A stretch of DNA of 64,000 nt, from contig JBJMGV010000025.1 of the NCBI GenBank assembly GCA_045807725.1, positions 1 to 64,000 of the forward strand, in the 5' to 3' direction. The position numbers and the translations under genes were made by a program. The notes under the pieces are model-generated. The model worked only from the letters and a program-made list of their open reading frames with translations, was not told the origin of the DNA and did no database searches. This DNA comes from DATENM01 sp045807725 (GTDB taxonomy: Bacteria; Acidobacteriota; Blastocatellia; UBA7656). This document shows, one piece after another, positions 33,422-41,440 of the stretch (positions within the stretch are counted from its first letter, which is position 1; every line of letters begins with the position of its first letter).

Positions 33422-34393
33422 GTGAATACCTCGGATGGTTCGGCGCACCCGAATGGTAATGTCAAAGTCTTTTCCGGCAACGCCAATCGGAGGCTCGCCG
33501 AAGAGATATGCGAACACCTGGGCATTCCGCTGGGTAAAGCCAACGTTGGGCGCTTTACCGACGGCGAGTTCAATTTTCAGATCCTCGAAAATGTGCGCGG
33601 CGAGGACTGCTTCATTGTTCAGCCGACCTGCCCGCCCGTAGACGGCAACTTGATGGAGTTGCTGATAATGCTTGACGCCTTTCGGCGTTCGTCGGCGCGG
33701 CGCATCACGGCGGTCATCCCGTATTACGGTTATGCGCGCAAGGATCGCAAAGACCGCCCGCGCGTGCCGATCACGTCGAAGCTGGTGGCGAACCTGATTA
33801 CCGAAGCGGGCGCGCATCGCGTCTTGCTGTTTGACCTGCACGCCGGGCAGATTCAAGGCTTCTTTGACATCCCGGCGGATCACCTGTTCGCTGCGCCGGT
33901 GCTGGTCGGCTACTTTCAAGAGTTGAAGCTGCCGAAGCTCACCGTCGTTGCGCCGGACGCAGGCGGCGTCGAACGCGCTCGCGCCTATGCCAAGCGATTG
34001 GACGCCGAACTGGCGATCATCGATAAGCGGCGCGATTACGAGCGGCTCGGCGAAGTCGAAGTGCTGCACGTCGTCGGCGATGTCGAAGGCCGTACGGCCT
34101 TGATCATTGACGATATGATTGACACCGCCGGCACGCTCGTGAAGGCCGCCGAAGCCTTGAAAGTCAACGGCGCGGAGACGGTCTACGCCTCGGCGACGCA
34201 CGCGGTGTTGAGCGGCCCGGCGGTGCAGCGGATTGACGCATCGCCGCTCAGAGAAGTCGTAGTGACGAACACGATTCCGAGCGAGAATGCTTGTCGCTCT
34301 GCGAAGATTAAATGCTTGAGCGTGGCACAGCTTTTGGCAGAAGCGATTCTGTCGATCCACGACGAGACATCTGTGAGCAAATTGTTTATTTGA
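33422..34393 (+). CDS. prs: Ribose-phosphate pyrophosphokinase
   Basis: Makes PRPP from ribose-5-phosphate and ATP. 323 residues from GTG 33422, chosen for GGAGGGATC upstream; the upstream reading frame is repeat DNA. Motifs: VKVFSGNANRRLAEEI, RFTDGEFNFQILENVRGED, the flexible-loop RKDRKDRPRVPITSKL, DLHAGQIQGFFDIPADHL, and the PRPP-binding TALIIDDMIDTAGTL (about residues 227-241). The catalytic signature is complete. Confidence 0.95.
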   Translation: MNTSDGSAHPNGNVKVFSGNANRRLAEEICEHLGIPLGKANVGRFTDGEFNFQILENVRGEDCFIVQPTCPPVDGNLMELLIMLDAFRRSSARRITAVIPYYGYARKDRKDRPRVPITSKLVANLITEAGAHRVLLFDLHAGQIQGFFDIPADHLFAAPVLVGYFQELKLPKLTVVAPDAGGVERARAYAKRLDAELAIIDKRRDYERLGEVEVLHVVGDVEGRTALIIDDMIDTAGTLVKAAEALKVNGAETVYASATHAVLSGPAVQRIDASPLREVVVTNTIPSENACRSAKIKCLSVAQLLAEAILSIHDETSVSKLFI

Positions 34394-34410
34394 TTTGGAG
34401 CGGTTAGAAG

Positions 34411-35070
34411 ATGATTACAGACATTACCATCAATGCGGACGCGCGCGGCGCGGCGGGCAAAAGCGATTCGCGCCGCCTGCGCGCGCAGGGCATGATTCCT
34501 GCGGCCATTTATGGCGGCGGCGACGAGGCCGTTGCCGTTGCCATAAACGCCAAAGAGATTGCCAACATCCTGCGCTCGGACACCGGCCATAACACGATCT
34601 TTAAAGTCGCGCTGCCTAACGGCGGCGAGCCGGCTACGGTCATCATTAAAGATTGGCAGGTTGATCCGGTCAAAGGCCGCTTGCTGCATGCAGACCTGCT
34701 GCGGCTGTCGCTCACCGAAACGACGACTGTGAGTGTGGCGGTTGAAGTGGTCGGCGAGCCAATCGGTGTTAAGCTGGAAGGCGGCATCCTCGACCTGCAA
34801 CTGCGCTCGGTCGAAGTCGAATGCCTGCCCGGCGACATTCCTGAGTCGCTGACGCTCGACGTTGCCGGCCTCCATCTCGGCGATCACGCGTCGATTTCGG
34901 ATTTGGTCTACGACCGCACGAAAGTCAAAGTGCTGGCCGACGAGAATCAGGTGATTGCCGGCGTGTTAGCGCCGCGCCTGGCCGAAGTCGCCGCCCCGAC
35001 AGCGGGCGAAGCCGAAGCCGCCGCGACCTCGGAGCCGGAAGTCATCAAGAAGGGCAAGACCGAAGAGTAG
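34411..35070 (+). CDS. rplY: 50S ribosomal protein L25 (general stress protein Ctc form)
   Basis: 219 residues, the long Ctc-type L25 with a TL5-like C-terminal beta domain. 5S rRNA-binding N-terminal domain: DARGAAGKSDSRRLRAQGMI, then PAAIYGGG. C-terminal domain: VPVEVVGEP-like VAVEVVGEPIGVKLEGGILD, then EVECLPGDIPESLTLDVAGL. An Ala/Glu-rich tail ends the protein. Seventeen bases downstream of prs, so cotranscribed. Confidence 0.93.
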   Translation: MITDITINADARGAAGKSDSRRLRAQGMIPAAIYGGGDEAVAVAINAKEIANILRSDTGHNTIFKVALPNGGEPATVIIKDWQVDPVKGRLLHADLLRLSLTETTTVSVAVEVVGEPIGVKLEGGILDLQLRSVEVECLPGDIPESLTLDVAGLHLGDHASISDLVYDRTKVKVLADENQVIAGVLAPRLAEVAAPTAGEAEAAATSEPEVIKKGKTEE

Positions 35071-35143
35071 AGACTGGGGACTAGAGACTAGAGGCTGGCT
35101 TTGCGGCGGCCTCTAGCCTCTAGCCTCTAGCCTCTAGCCTCTG
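35068..35143. repeat. Heptad-word hairpin 6 (CTAGAGG/CCTCTAG)
   Basis: TAGAGACTGGGGACTAGAGA, then CTAGAGGCTGG at 35068-35098, is inverted at 35110-35142 as four CCTCTAG heptads. It begins at the rplY stop and ends just before the pth ATG. Confidence 0.75.
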
Positions 35144-35145
35144 CT

Positions 35146-35733
35146 ATGAAGCTGATTGTCGGACTGGGCAATCCGGGGCGCGAATACGAAGAGACGCGCC
35201 ATAATTTCGGCTTCCTGCTCATTGACAGGTTGATGGCGCGCGCCGGGCGAAGCCGCTTCCGCGACGAAGTGAATGCGAAGGTGGCCGAGATTACATTGGC
35301 CGGCGAGCGCGTGATGCTGATCAAGCCGCAGACTTATATGAATCTGAGCGGCGACGCGGTCAAGCCGCTGCTTGCGCGTTACGGCGAAGCGGACGTGGCG
35401 AACTTGATTGTCGCCTCGGATGATGTGGCGTTGCCTTTCGGTATGATTCGCGTGCGCGGGCGCGGCAGCGCCGGCGGCCAGAAAGGCTTGAAGTCGATCA
35501 TCGAGCGGCTCGGCACAGACCAGTTCGCGCGCGTACGGCTGGGCGTCAAGCCGGATCATCCGGTCGGCGACTTGGCGAGCTTCGTGCTCGCGCCGATTCC
35601 GAAGCGCGACCGCGCGCTGCTTGACGAGACGCTTGATCGCGCCGCTGACGCCGTCGAGATGGTTCTCTCGGAAGGCGTCGAGCGCGCGATGGCGCGCTTC
35701 AACGAACGCGTGAAAGACGTGAGCGACGAATGA
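35146..35733 (+). CDS. pth: Peptidyl-tRNA hydrolase
   Basis: Releases peptides from stalled peptidyl-tRNAs. 195 residues. VGLGNPGREYEETRHNFGF (N9 and catalytic H19), PQTYMNLSG (N66) and the aspartate in ASDDVALPFG (about 92) are present. The segment normally GGHNGLKSI reads GGQKGLKSI, so the residues matching E. coli H113 and N114 are Q112 and K113. The rest is typical and length is normal. The stop codon lies within heptad hairpin 7. Confidence 0.93.
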   Translation: MKLIVGLGNPGREYEETRHNFGFLLIDRLMARAGRSRFRDEVNAKVAEITLAGERVMLIKPQTYMNLSGDAVKPLLARYGEADVANLIVASDDVALPFGMIRVRGRGSAGGQKGLKSIIERLGTDQFARVRLGVKPDHPVGDLASFVLAPIPKRDRALLDETLDRAADAVEMVLSEGVERAMARFNERVKDVSDE

Positions 35734-35817
35734 TGAGATGAAAGTGATGAGTAAGGGACAGGTCAAGCTCGATTGGTCATCTGTTACTTATCACTTTCAT
35801 CTCATCCCTCATCACTT
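35728..35817. repeat. Heptad-word hairpin 7 (GATGAGA/ATCACTT)
   Basis: GAATGATGAGATGAAAGTGA, then TGAGTAA at 35728-35754, is inverted at 35784-35817 (TTACTTATCACTTTCATCTC, then ATCCCTCATCACTT). It overlaps the pth stop codon. It is related to the word in hairpin 2. Confidence 0.75.
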
Positions 35818-35940
35818 CTGATTGTTCTTTGCCAAGAGGTTCTATCGTGAATCTCCTTGCTCTGCGCCGCGAGCGCAGGGCTTAACGAGTGCTTCGCCAC
35901 GTGCGCAGCACAGTCAATCCACAAGGAGGACATCTCTCAT

Positions 35941-36348
35941 ATGAGAGTTTATGAAGTTCTGTTTATCGTCGCCCCCACCACCGAAGAAGGCGACATCGAA
36001 ACGCTCGTCACGCAACTGAGTGACGTGCTGACCAACCAGGGCGCGCAGGTCACTAACGTCAATCGTATGGGCCGCCGCCGCCTCGCTTACTCCATCGGCA
36101 AATTCAACGAAGGCCACTACGTCGTGCTGACGGTCGAAGGCAGCGGCGCGGAGATCGCCGAAGTCGAACGCCGTATGCGCGTCAATGACGCGGTCATCCG
36201 TTACATCACCATCCGCATCGACGAAGACTTGAAACGCGCCGAGAAATTCCGTGTCCGCCGCGCCGCCCGCGTTCGCGCCGGGGCCGGTGGACGCAATGCG
36301 CGCAACGCCGAGCCGGTCTTGCCGATTGGCGAAGAAGAGGAGGAATAA
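35941..36348 (+). CDS. rpsF: 30S ribosomal protein S6
   Basis: 135 residues from ATG 35941, with AAGGAGG 12 bases upstream. S6 fold: MRVYEVLFIVAPTTEEGDIE, GRRRLAYSIGKFNEGHYVVL, and VNDAVIRYITIRIDED. The C terminus is extended by an Arg/Ala/Gly segment and a glutamate run, as in glutamylated S6 tails elsewhere; the glutamates here are encoded. The GAGGAGGAATAA at its end serves as the ribosome-binding site of rpsR. Confidence 0.95.
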   Translation: MRVYEVLFIVAPTTEEGDIETLVTQLSDVLTNQGAQVTNVNRMGRRRLAYSIGKFNEGHYVVLTVEGSGAEIAEVERRMRVNDAVIRYITIRIDEDLKRAEKFRVRRAARVRAGAGGRNARNAEPVLPIGEEEEE

Positions 36349-36624
36349 ATGAGCAGCGATAGAGAACAACCGCGTCGTGAAGAGCGGCGTGGCGGCCCCG
36401 GCGGACGCCGCTTTGTGCGCGCCCGCAAGTCGTGCCGCTTCTGCGCCGACCGCGTTGATTATATCGATTACAAAGACAGCAAGACGCTGGGCAGCTACGT
36501 GCCGGAGCGCGGCAAGATTCTGCCGCGCCGCATTTCGGGAACCTGCGCGCCGCACCAGCGGATGCTTGCGGAAGCGATCAAGCGCGCCCGCAACGCCGCG
36601 ATGCTGCCGTTCGCTACGGACTAA
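36349..36624 (+). CDS. rpsR: 30S ribosomal protein S18
   Basis: 91 residues; the ATG directly follows the rpsF stop. Signature ARKSCRFCADRVDYIDYKDS (about 25-44) contains CXXC, as in zinc-type S18, followed by GKILPRRISGTCAPHQRMLA. No ssb gene lies between rpsF and rpsR. Confidence 0.95.
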   Translation: MSSDREQPRREERRGGPGGRRFVRARKSCRFCADRVDYIDYKDSKTLGSYVPERGKILPRRISGTCAPHQRMLAEAIKRARNAAMLPFATD

Positions 36625-36718
36625 CGATTTTGGATTTTGGATTGCCGATTTTGGATTAAAGGAAAGCACGCTGCTCAATGTGCAGCCTTCTGCTAATCCA
36701 AAATCTAAAATCCAAAAT
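36625..36718. repeat. Heptad-word hairpin 8 (TTTTGGA/TCCAAAA)
   Basis: CGATTTTGGATTTTGGATTG, then CCGATTTTGGATTA at 36625-36658, is inverted at 36694-36718 (TAATCCAAAATCTAAAATCC, then AAAAT). It lies between rpsR and rplI inside an otherwise tight ribosomal operon. The word is AT-rich, unlike the surrounding DNA. Confidence 0.8.
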
Positions 36719-36736
36719 GGAATGGGGATTACTGCA

Positions 36737-37330
36737 ATGGCACATATGGATGTTTTGTTACAGGAAGACGTAGAGAATCTCGGCCAGCGCGGTCAGGTCG
36801 TGCGCGTGCGCGCCGGCTACGGGCGCAATTACCTGCTGCCGCAGAAGCTGGCAATTAAGGCGAGCGCCGGCAACCGCCGCATGATCGAAGAACAGCAGCG
36901 CGTGCTGGGCAAGCGCGAACAGCGCGAGAAGCAGAGCGCGCAGGGCGAGGCTACGAAGCTCGACGGCTTGGAACTGCGCTTTGAACGGCGCGTCGGCGAG
37001 CACGGCATTCTGTACGGCTCGGTGACGGCGCTCGACGTGGCCGACGAGTTGAAGAAGCGCGGCTATAACATCGAACGCCGCCGCATCAGCTTGCGCGATC
37101 ACATCAAGGAAGTCGGCGATTACGACGTGACGATCAAGTTGCACCGCGACGTTGCGCCGACGATCAAAGTGAGAGTGCGCAAGGAAGGCGAACCCGAAGA
37201 GCAAGCCGCCGCCGCACCAGCAGCCGAAGCCACCGGGCCGACCGCGACGACTGAAACGGCAGCCGAAGCGACCACGGAAACGCCAGTCGCCGAAGCCGTC
37301 GCCAACGAAGCCGAATCAGCGCAGGAATAG
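36737..37330 (+). CDS. rplI: 50S ribosomal protein L9
   Basis: 197 residues from ATG 36737. N-terminal L9 domain: MDVLLQEDVENLGQRGQVVR, then RAGYGRNYLLPQKLAI. The central helix and C-terminal domain (FERRVGEHGILYGSVTALDV, ISLRDHIKEVGDYDVTIKLH) are normal. An Ala/Thr/Glu-rich tail of about 45 residues (AAAAPAAEATGPTATTETAA) is extra compared with the usual roughly 150-residue protein. Confidence 0.95.
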   Translation: MAHMDVLLQEDVENLGQRGQVVRVRAGYGRNYLLPQKLAIKASAGNRRMIEEQQRVLGKREQREKQSAQGEATKLDGLELRFERRVGEHGILYGSVTALDVADELKKRGYNIERRRISLRDHIKEVGDYDVTIKLHRDVAPTIKVRVRKEGEPEEQAAAAPAAEATGPTATTETAAEATTETPVAEAVANEAESAQE

Positions 37331-37450
37331 GGACTGGGGGCTAGAGGCTAGGGACTAGAAGCTAGCGAGAAGAGGCGAACGGTTTGCAGGCCATGCGAGC
37401 TGCTCGTTCTTCTGATTTGCTAGCCTCTGGTCCCTAGCCTCTAGCCCCTG
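37328..37450. repeat. Heptad-word hairpin 9 (CTAGAGG/CTAGGGA)
   Basis: TAGGGACTGGGGGCTAGAGG, then CTAGGGACTAGAAGCTAGC at 37328-37367, is inverted at 37419-37450 (GCTAGCCTCTGGTCCCTAGC, then CTCTAGCCCCTG). It starts at the rplI stop codon. Confidence 0.8.
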
Positions 37451-37562
37451 CTTCTGCTATCATCACGCGCGGAACGGTTGAGGACGCAGCCGTTCCGCCT
37501 TTTCTTTCTCTGGTGTCAGTCGTTCTAGAAAATACCCCCACAGCTCGCTCGGAATCACTCGT

Positions 37563-39947
37563 ATGACACGTACCGCTTCGCCTGATCCTTTTTTCGATAA
37601 AGGGCTGCCCTCAAACGTTGAGGCGGAACGTTCCATCCTTGGCGCGATTCTGCTCGACAACGCCGTCTGCAACCAGGCCATCGAGCTGCTGCGCCGTGAA
37701 GACTTCTTTCTCGATTCGCACCGCCGCATCTACGAAAAGATGATCGGGCTGAGCGAGCGCGGCGCGGCCATTGACTACATCACACTGAGCGAAGAGTTGC
37801 GCAAGGCTGCCGAGTTCGAGCAGGTGGGCGGCGCGACCTACATCGCCTCGCTGATTGACGGCGTGCCGCGCACCGACACCATCGAGCATTACGCCAAGAT
37901 CGTCAAAGCTAAGTCGCAACTGCGCAAGCTCATCACCGCCTCGAACCAGATCATCGCCAGTTGCTTTGATGAAGAGGACGACCCGGAAATCATCATCGAC
38001 CGCGCCGAGGCGCTGATCTTCCAGATCGCCGAAGACCGCGTGCGCCAGGGCTTCCAATATATCGGCGAAGTCGCGCAGCGTCGCTTGGAACAGATCGAGC
38101 AGATGGCCGGGCGACCCGAAATGATTACGGGCGTGCCGACCGGCTTTACGGATTTCGACCAGATGACATCGGGCCTCCAACGCCAAGACCTCGTCATCAT
38201 CGCCGCAAGACCGAGTATGGGCAAAGCGCAGCCCCTCGATGCGCGCGTGCTCACCGAGAGCGGCTGGAAGACGATGGGCGCACTCAAGGTCGGCGATGAT
38301 CTGGCTTCGGTTGATGGGCGACCGTCAACCGTCATCGGCATCTATCCGCAAGGAATCAAGCAGATTTATAAAGTGACGTTCTCGGATGGCCGCGCGGCAG
38401 AGTGTTGCGGCGAGCACCTGTGGCAAGTGCATTATCGAAGCTGGCTTGCGCCGCGCGTGCTAACAACGATGGAAGTGGCGGCGCTGCTCAAACACAAGCG
38501 TTACCAGAAACGGCTGTGGATTGATATGGCATCGGGCGACTTCGGACACGACGAGCTGCTGCCTGTCGATCCGTGGGTCTTGGGATTGCTCATCAGCGAA
38601 GGCGATTTCAACTCGTTGAGGTTTTCAACCGCAAGCGATCTGGTTTTGACCCGTATGACGGCGCAGCTAGAGCAGACGTTCACGATTCATCACGCCGGAA
38701 GATACGACTATCGCATTGTCCAATCGGCAGGGCAGCGACGACCGGGCCATTATGGTGTATGGCCGAATCCGCTGAGAGAAGAACTGAAGCGGCTGGGTCT
38801 GTGGGGCAAACGCAGCGAGGCCAAGTTCGTTCCTGAGTTATATAAAACGGCCCGCCGGGAAGCGCGCCTCGCGCTATTGCAAGGTCTGCTTGACGGCGAC
38901 GGTTGGGTTGAGCGAACCGGCTCGGTCAGGTTCTCAACGTCGAGTGAGCGACTCGCGGATGATGTCGTTGAGTTGGCGCGCTCGCTAGGCGGCTGGGCGA
39001 CGAAGAAAAACAAGCAGCCGGTTTACACCCACAATGGCGAGCGGCGGCAGGGCCGTCCATCTTTTGTAATCAACATCGCTCATCCTGAACCGGCCAGCCT
39101 CTTCACTCTGCCTGAAAAGCGCGACCGCGCCGCCGCCCTCAGGAAGCGGCGCAAGATGCCGACTTTGATTTCGATTGAACCCACGCGGCAAGTCGAGGCA
39201 CAGTGCATCGCGGTTACTCACCCAACACAGCTCTACATTACGGACGACTATGTTGTCACGCACAACACGGCGCTGGCCTTGAATATGGCGCTGTACGCGG
39301 CCAAGAATGGCAGCACCGTCGGCATCTTCAGTCTTGAAATGTCCGCCGAGCAGTTGGTCTCGCGCCTGCTCTGTTCCGAGGCGCGCGTTGACGCGCACCG
39401 TCTGCGCACGGGCTATCTCAACCGCGAAGAGTGGGCGCGATTGGCCGACGCGCTCAGGCGATTGTGCGAGACACAGGTTTATATTGATGACACGCCGGGC
39501 ACTGGCGTGCTTGAGATGCGCGCCAAATGTCGAAGGCTCAAAGCTGAGCATCGGCTTGACATGCTCATCATTGATTATATGCAGTTGATGTCGGGGCGCG
39601 GGCGCATCGAGTCGCGCCAGCAGGAAGTGTCGCAGATTTCGCGCGACCTCAAGGGGCTGGCCAAAGAACTGAATGTGCCGGTCATCGCGCTGTCGCAGTT
39701 GTCGCGCGCCACCGAAACCCGCAGCGACCACCGCCCGCAGCTAAGCGACCTTCGTGAGAGCGGATCAATCGAGCAGGACGCCGACGTGGTCTGCTTCATC
39801 TATCGTGACGAAGTGTACAACCAGACGGACGAGAATCGCGGCGTCGCTGAACTCATCATTGGTAAGCAGCGCAATGGCCCGACCGGCAGCGTGCAGATGG
39901 CCTTCCTCAAAGAGTTCACGCGCTTTGACAACATGTGGAAGGAGTAG
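37563..39947 (+). CDS. dnaB: Replicative DNA helicase DnaB with an in-frame intein
   Basis: 794-residue precursor. The extein parts total 447 residues, the usual DnaB length. N-terminal domain: LPSNVEAERSILGAILLDNA, DYITLSEELR. RecA-like C-terminal domain: TGFTDFDQMTSGLQRQDLVI, Walker A ARPSMGK/T (interrupted), GIFSLEMSAEQLVSRLL, LDMLIIDYMQLMSG, LSQLSRATE, LRESGSIEQDADVVCFIYRD. Residues 222-568 are an intein inserted between the Lys and Thr of Walker A. The helicase cannot bind ATP until the intein is spliced out, giving possible control of replication by splicing. Confidence 0.95.
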   Translation: MTRTASPDPFFDKGLPSNVEAERSILGAILLDNAVCNQAIELLRREDFFLDSHRRIYEKMIGLSERGAAIDYITLSEELRKAAEFEQVGGATYIASLIDGVPRTDTIEHYAKIVKAKSQLRKLITASNQIIASCFDEEDDPEIIIDRAEALIFQIAEDRVRQGFQYIGEVAQRRLEQIEQMAGRPEMITGVPTGFTDFDQMTSGLQRQDLVIIAARPSMGKAQPLDARVLTESGWKTMGALKVGDDLASVDGRPSTVIGIYPQGIKQIYKVTFSDGRAAECCGEHLWQVHYRSWLAPRVLTTMEVAALLKHKRYQKRLWIDMASGDFGHDELLPVDPWVLGLLISEGDFNSLRFSTASDLVLTRMTAQLEQTFTIHHAGRYDYRIVQSAGQRRPGHYGVWPNPLREELKRLGLWGKRSEAKFVPELYKTARREARLALLQGLLDGDGWVERTGSVRFSTSSERLADDVVELARSLGGWATKKNKQPVYTHNGERRQGRPSFVINIAHPEPASLFTLPEKRDRAAALRKRRKMPTLISIEPTRQVEAQCIAVTHPTQLYITDDYVVTHNTALALNMALYAAKNGSTVGIFSLEMSAEQLVSRLLCSEARVDAHRLRTGYLNREEWARLADALRRLCETQVYIDDTPGTGVLEMRAKCRRLKAEHRLDMLIIDYMQLMSGRGRIESRQQEVSQISRDLKGLAKELNVPVIALSQLSRATETRSDHRPQLSDLRESGSIEQDADVVCFIYRDEVYNQTDENRGVAELIIGKQRNGPTGSVQMAFLKEFTRFDNMWKE
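38226..39266 (+). mobile_element. Class 3 intein with LAGLIDADG homing endonuclease in DnaB
   Basis: 347 residues, starting with Ala (AQPLDARVLTESGWKTMGAL) rather than Cys or Ser and ending VVTHN before Thr+1. It shows the class 3 triad: Trp66 two residues after the block-B His (GEHLWQV), Cys327 in block F (AQCIAVTHP) and Thr345 in block G (VVTHN). The middle has two LAGLIDADG-type motifs, VLGLLISEGDF and LLQGLLDGDGW, so the homing endonuclease is probably intact. The insertion point is the P-loop, a common DnaB intein site. Confidence 0.92.
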
Positions 39948-39965
39948 CGACGGCGAGGGCAATGC

Positions 39966-41204
39966 ATGAAGCAAGAGCAAGGGGCAGCCAACCTGTCTTC
40001 GTCCGTCAACTCTGCATCCCGAGCGGCTAACGATCCTTCTCCATCTCTCCCTGCGGGCCGCCCGACGTGGGCCGAAATCAATCTCGATCATCTCGCTCAT
40101 AATTTCCGGCTCATCCGGCAGACCATCGGTCCAGATGTTGCCCTGATGCCTGTGCTGAAGGCCGACGCCTACGGTCACGGCGCAAGCGATTGCGCGCGAG
40201 CGCTCGAACGCGAAGGCGCGGCCTGGTTCGGCGTTGCCTTGCCCGAAGAGGGGCACTCGCTCAGAGCGACGGGTATCACGCGGCCTGTGCTCTGCCTCGG
40301 CGGTTTCTGGGAAGGGCAGGAAGAAGCGTTGCTGGCCGATCAACTGACGCCGGTGATCTATCGTCTAGACCTGCTCGAACGCCTTGACGGCGCGGCGCGA
40401 GCGGCGGGCGTGGTGGCCGATTATCACCTCAAGGTAGACACCGGCATGGGGCGGCTCGGTGTGCCGCACACGGAGTTGGAAAAATTTCTTGATCGCGCCG
40501 CCGCGCTCACACACTTGCGGCTCGACGGAGTAATGACACACCTTGCTTCCGCCGACGAGCCGGATAAAGACGACTTTACTCGATTGCAGCTCAGCCGCTT
40601 TCAACAGGCGATGAATACAGTCCGCGCTCGCGGTCATCGCCCGACCTGGATACACGAAGCCAACAGCGCGGCGACGCTGGCTTACCCCGAAGCGCGCGGC
40701 AATCTGGCGCGGCCCGGCGGCGTGCTTTATGGCTTATGGCGTGACGTAGTGAATCCGCAGACGCCGCCGCTCGACTGGCGAGCCGTGTTGTCGCTGAAGA
40801 CGCGCATCATTCATCTCAAGACGATTGCGGCAGGCACGCCGCTCGGCTATGGCGGCACGTTTGTGGCCGAACGCGAGAGCCGCATTGCGACGCTCGCTAT
40901 CGGTTACGAAGACGGCGTGCCGCGCGCCCTCTCGAATCGCGGGCGCGTGCTGGTGCGCGGCGAGTTCGCGCCTATCGTCGGGCGCGTCAGTATGGACTTG
41001 ACGATTGTGGACGTGACCGACATTCGCGGCGCGGCGCTCAACGACGAAGCGACGATCATCGGCCAGCAGGGCGCGAACGAAATCCCTGCCGAAGCGGTCG
41101 CCAAACTGGCTGGCACGATCTCTTATGAAATCACCTGCGGCATCAGTCGGCGCGTGCCGAGAGTCATAGCCGGGGGCCGGGGGCCGGGAGTCGGGGGCCA
41201 GTAG
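39966..41204 (+). CDS. alr: Alanine racemase
   Basis: PLP enzyme converting L- to D-alanine for peptidoglycan. 412 residues. TWAEINLDHLAHNFRLIRQT begins the barrel; the PLP lysine is K65 in PVLKADAYGHGA; VDTGMGRLGV lies near 160; GPLGYGGTF-like TPLGYGGTFVAERES near 290; and VGRVSMDLTIVDVT near 340. An N-terminal extension of about 33 residues is low complexity. The last ten residues (GGRGPGVGGQ) are encoded by heptad hairpin 10, so the C terminus has been replaced or extended by the repeat. Confidence 0.93.
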   Translation: MKQEQGAANLSSSVNSASRAANDPSPSLPAGRPTWAEINLDHLAHNFRLIRQTIGPDVALMPVLKADAYGHGASDCARALEREGAAWFGVALPEEGHSLRATGITRPVLCLGGFWEGQEEALLADQLTPVIYRLDLLERLDGAARAAGVVADYHLKVDTGMGRLGVPHTELEKFLDRAAALTHLRLDGVMTHLASADEPDKDDFTRLQLSRFQQAMNTVRARGHRPTWIHEANSAATLAYPEARGNLARPGGVLYGLWRDVVNPQTPPLDWRAVLSLKTRIIHLKTIAAGTPLGYGGTFVAERESRIATLAIGYEDGVPRALSNRGRVLVRGEFAPIVGRVSMDLTIVDVTDIRGAALNDEATIIGQQGANEIPAEAVAKLAGTISYEITCGISRRVPRVIAGGRGPGVGGQ

Positions 41205-41315
41205 GACAGACCGATGCTCAAGAGTTGCTGACCCCTATTCGCTTGTTAAATGGGTGAAAGGAAGCAACGCCCAACGATTGATTACTGGCCCCTGACCCCC
41301 GACACCCGGCCCCTG
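41170..41315. repeat. Heptad-word hairpin 10 (GGGGGCC), overlapping the alr 3' end
   Basis: Left arm: CCGGGGGCCGGGGGCCGGGA, then GTCGGGGGCCAGTA at 41170-41203, covering the last codons and stop of alr. Right arm at 41283-41315: TACTGGCCCCTGACCCCCGA, then CACCCGGCCCCTG. The loop is about 80 bases. Confidence 0.8.
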
Positions 41316-41440
41316 TTTACAGCTTGCCCTGCCGCCGTTTTCAGATATAATTCTCGGCATTGCAGGGAAGCAGATATGCGCTTGGGTCCCTCGTGACAAG
41401 CTGTATAGTTCAAGGATTCTGTCGAATAGGGGTGTTCAGC

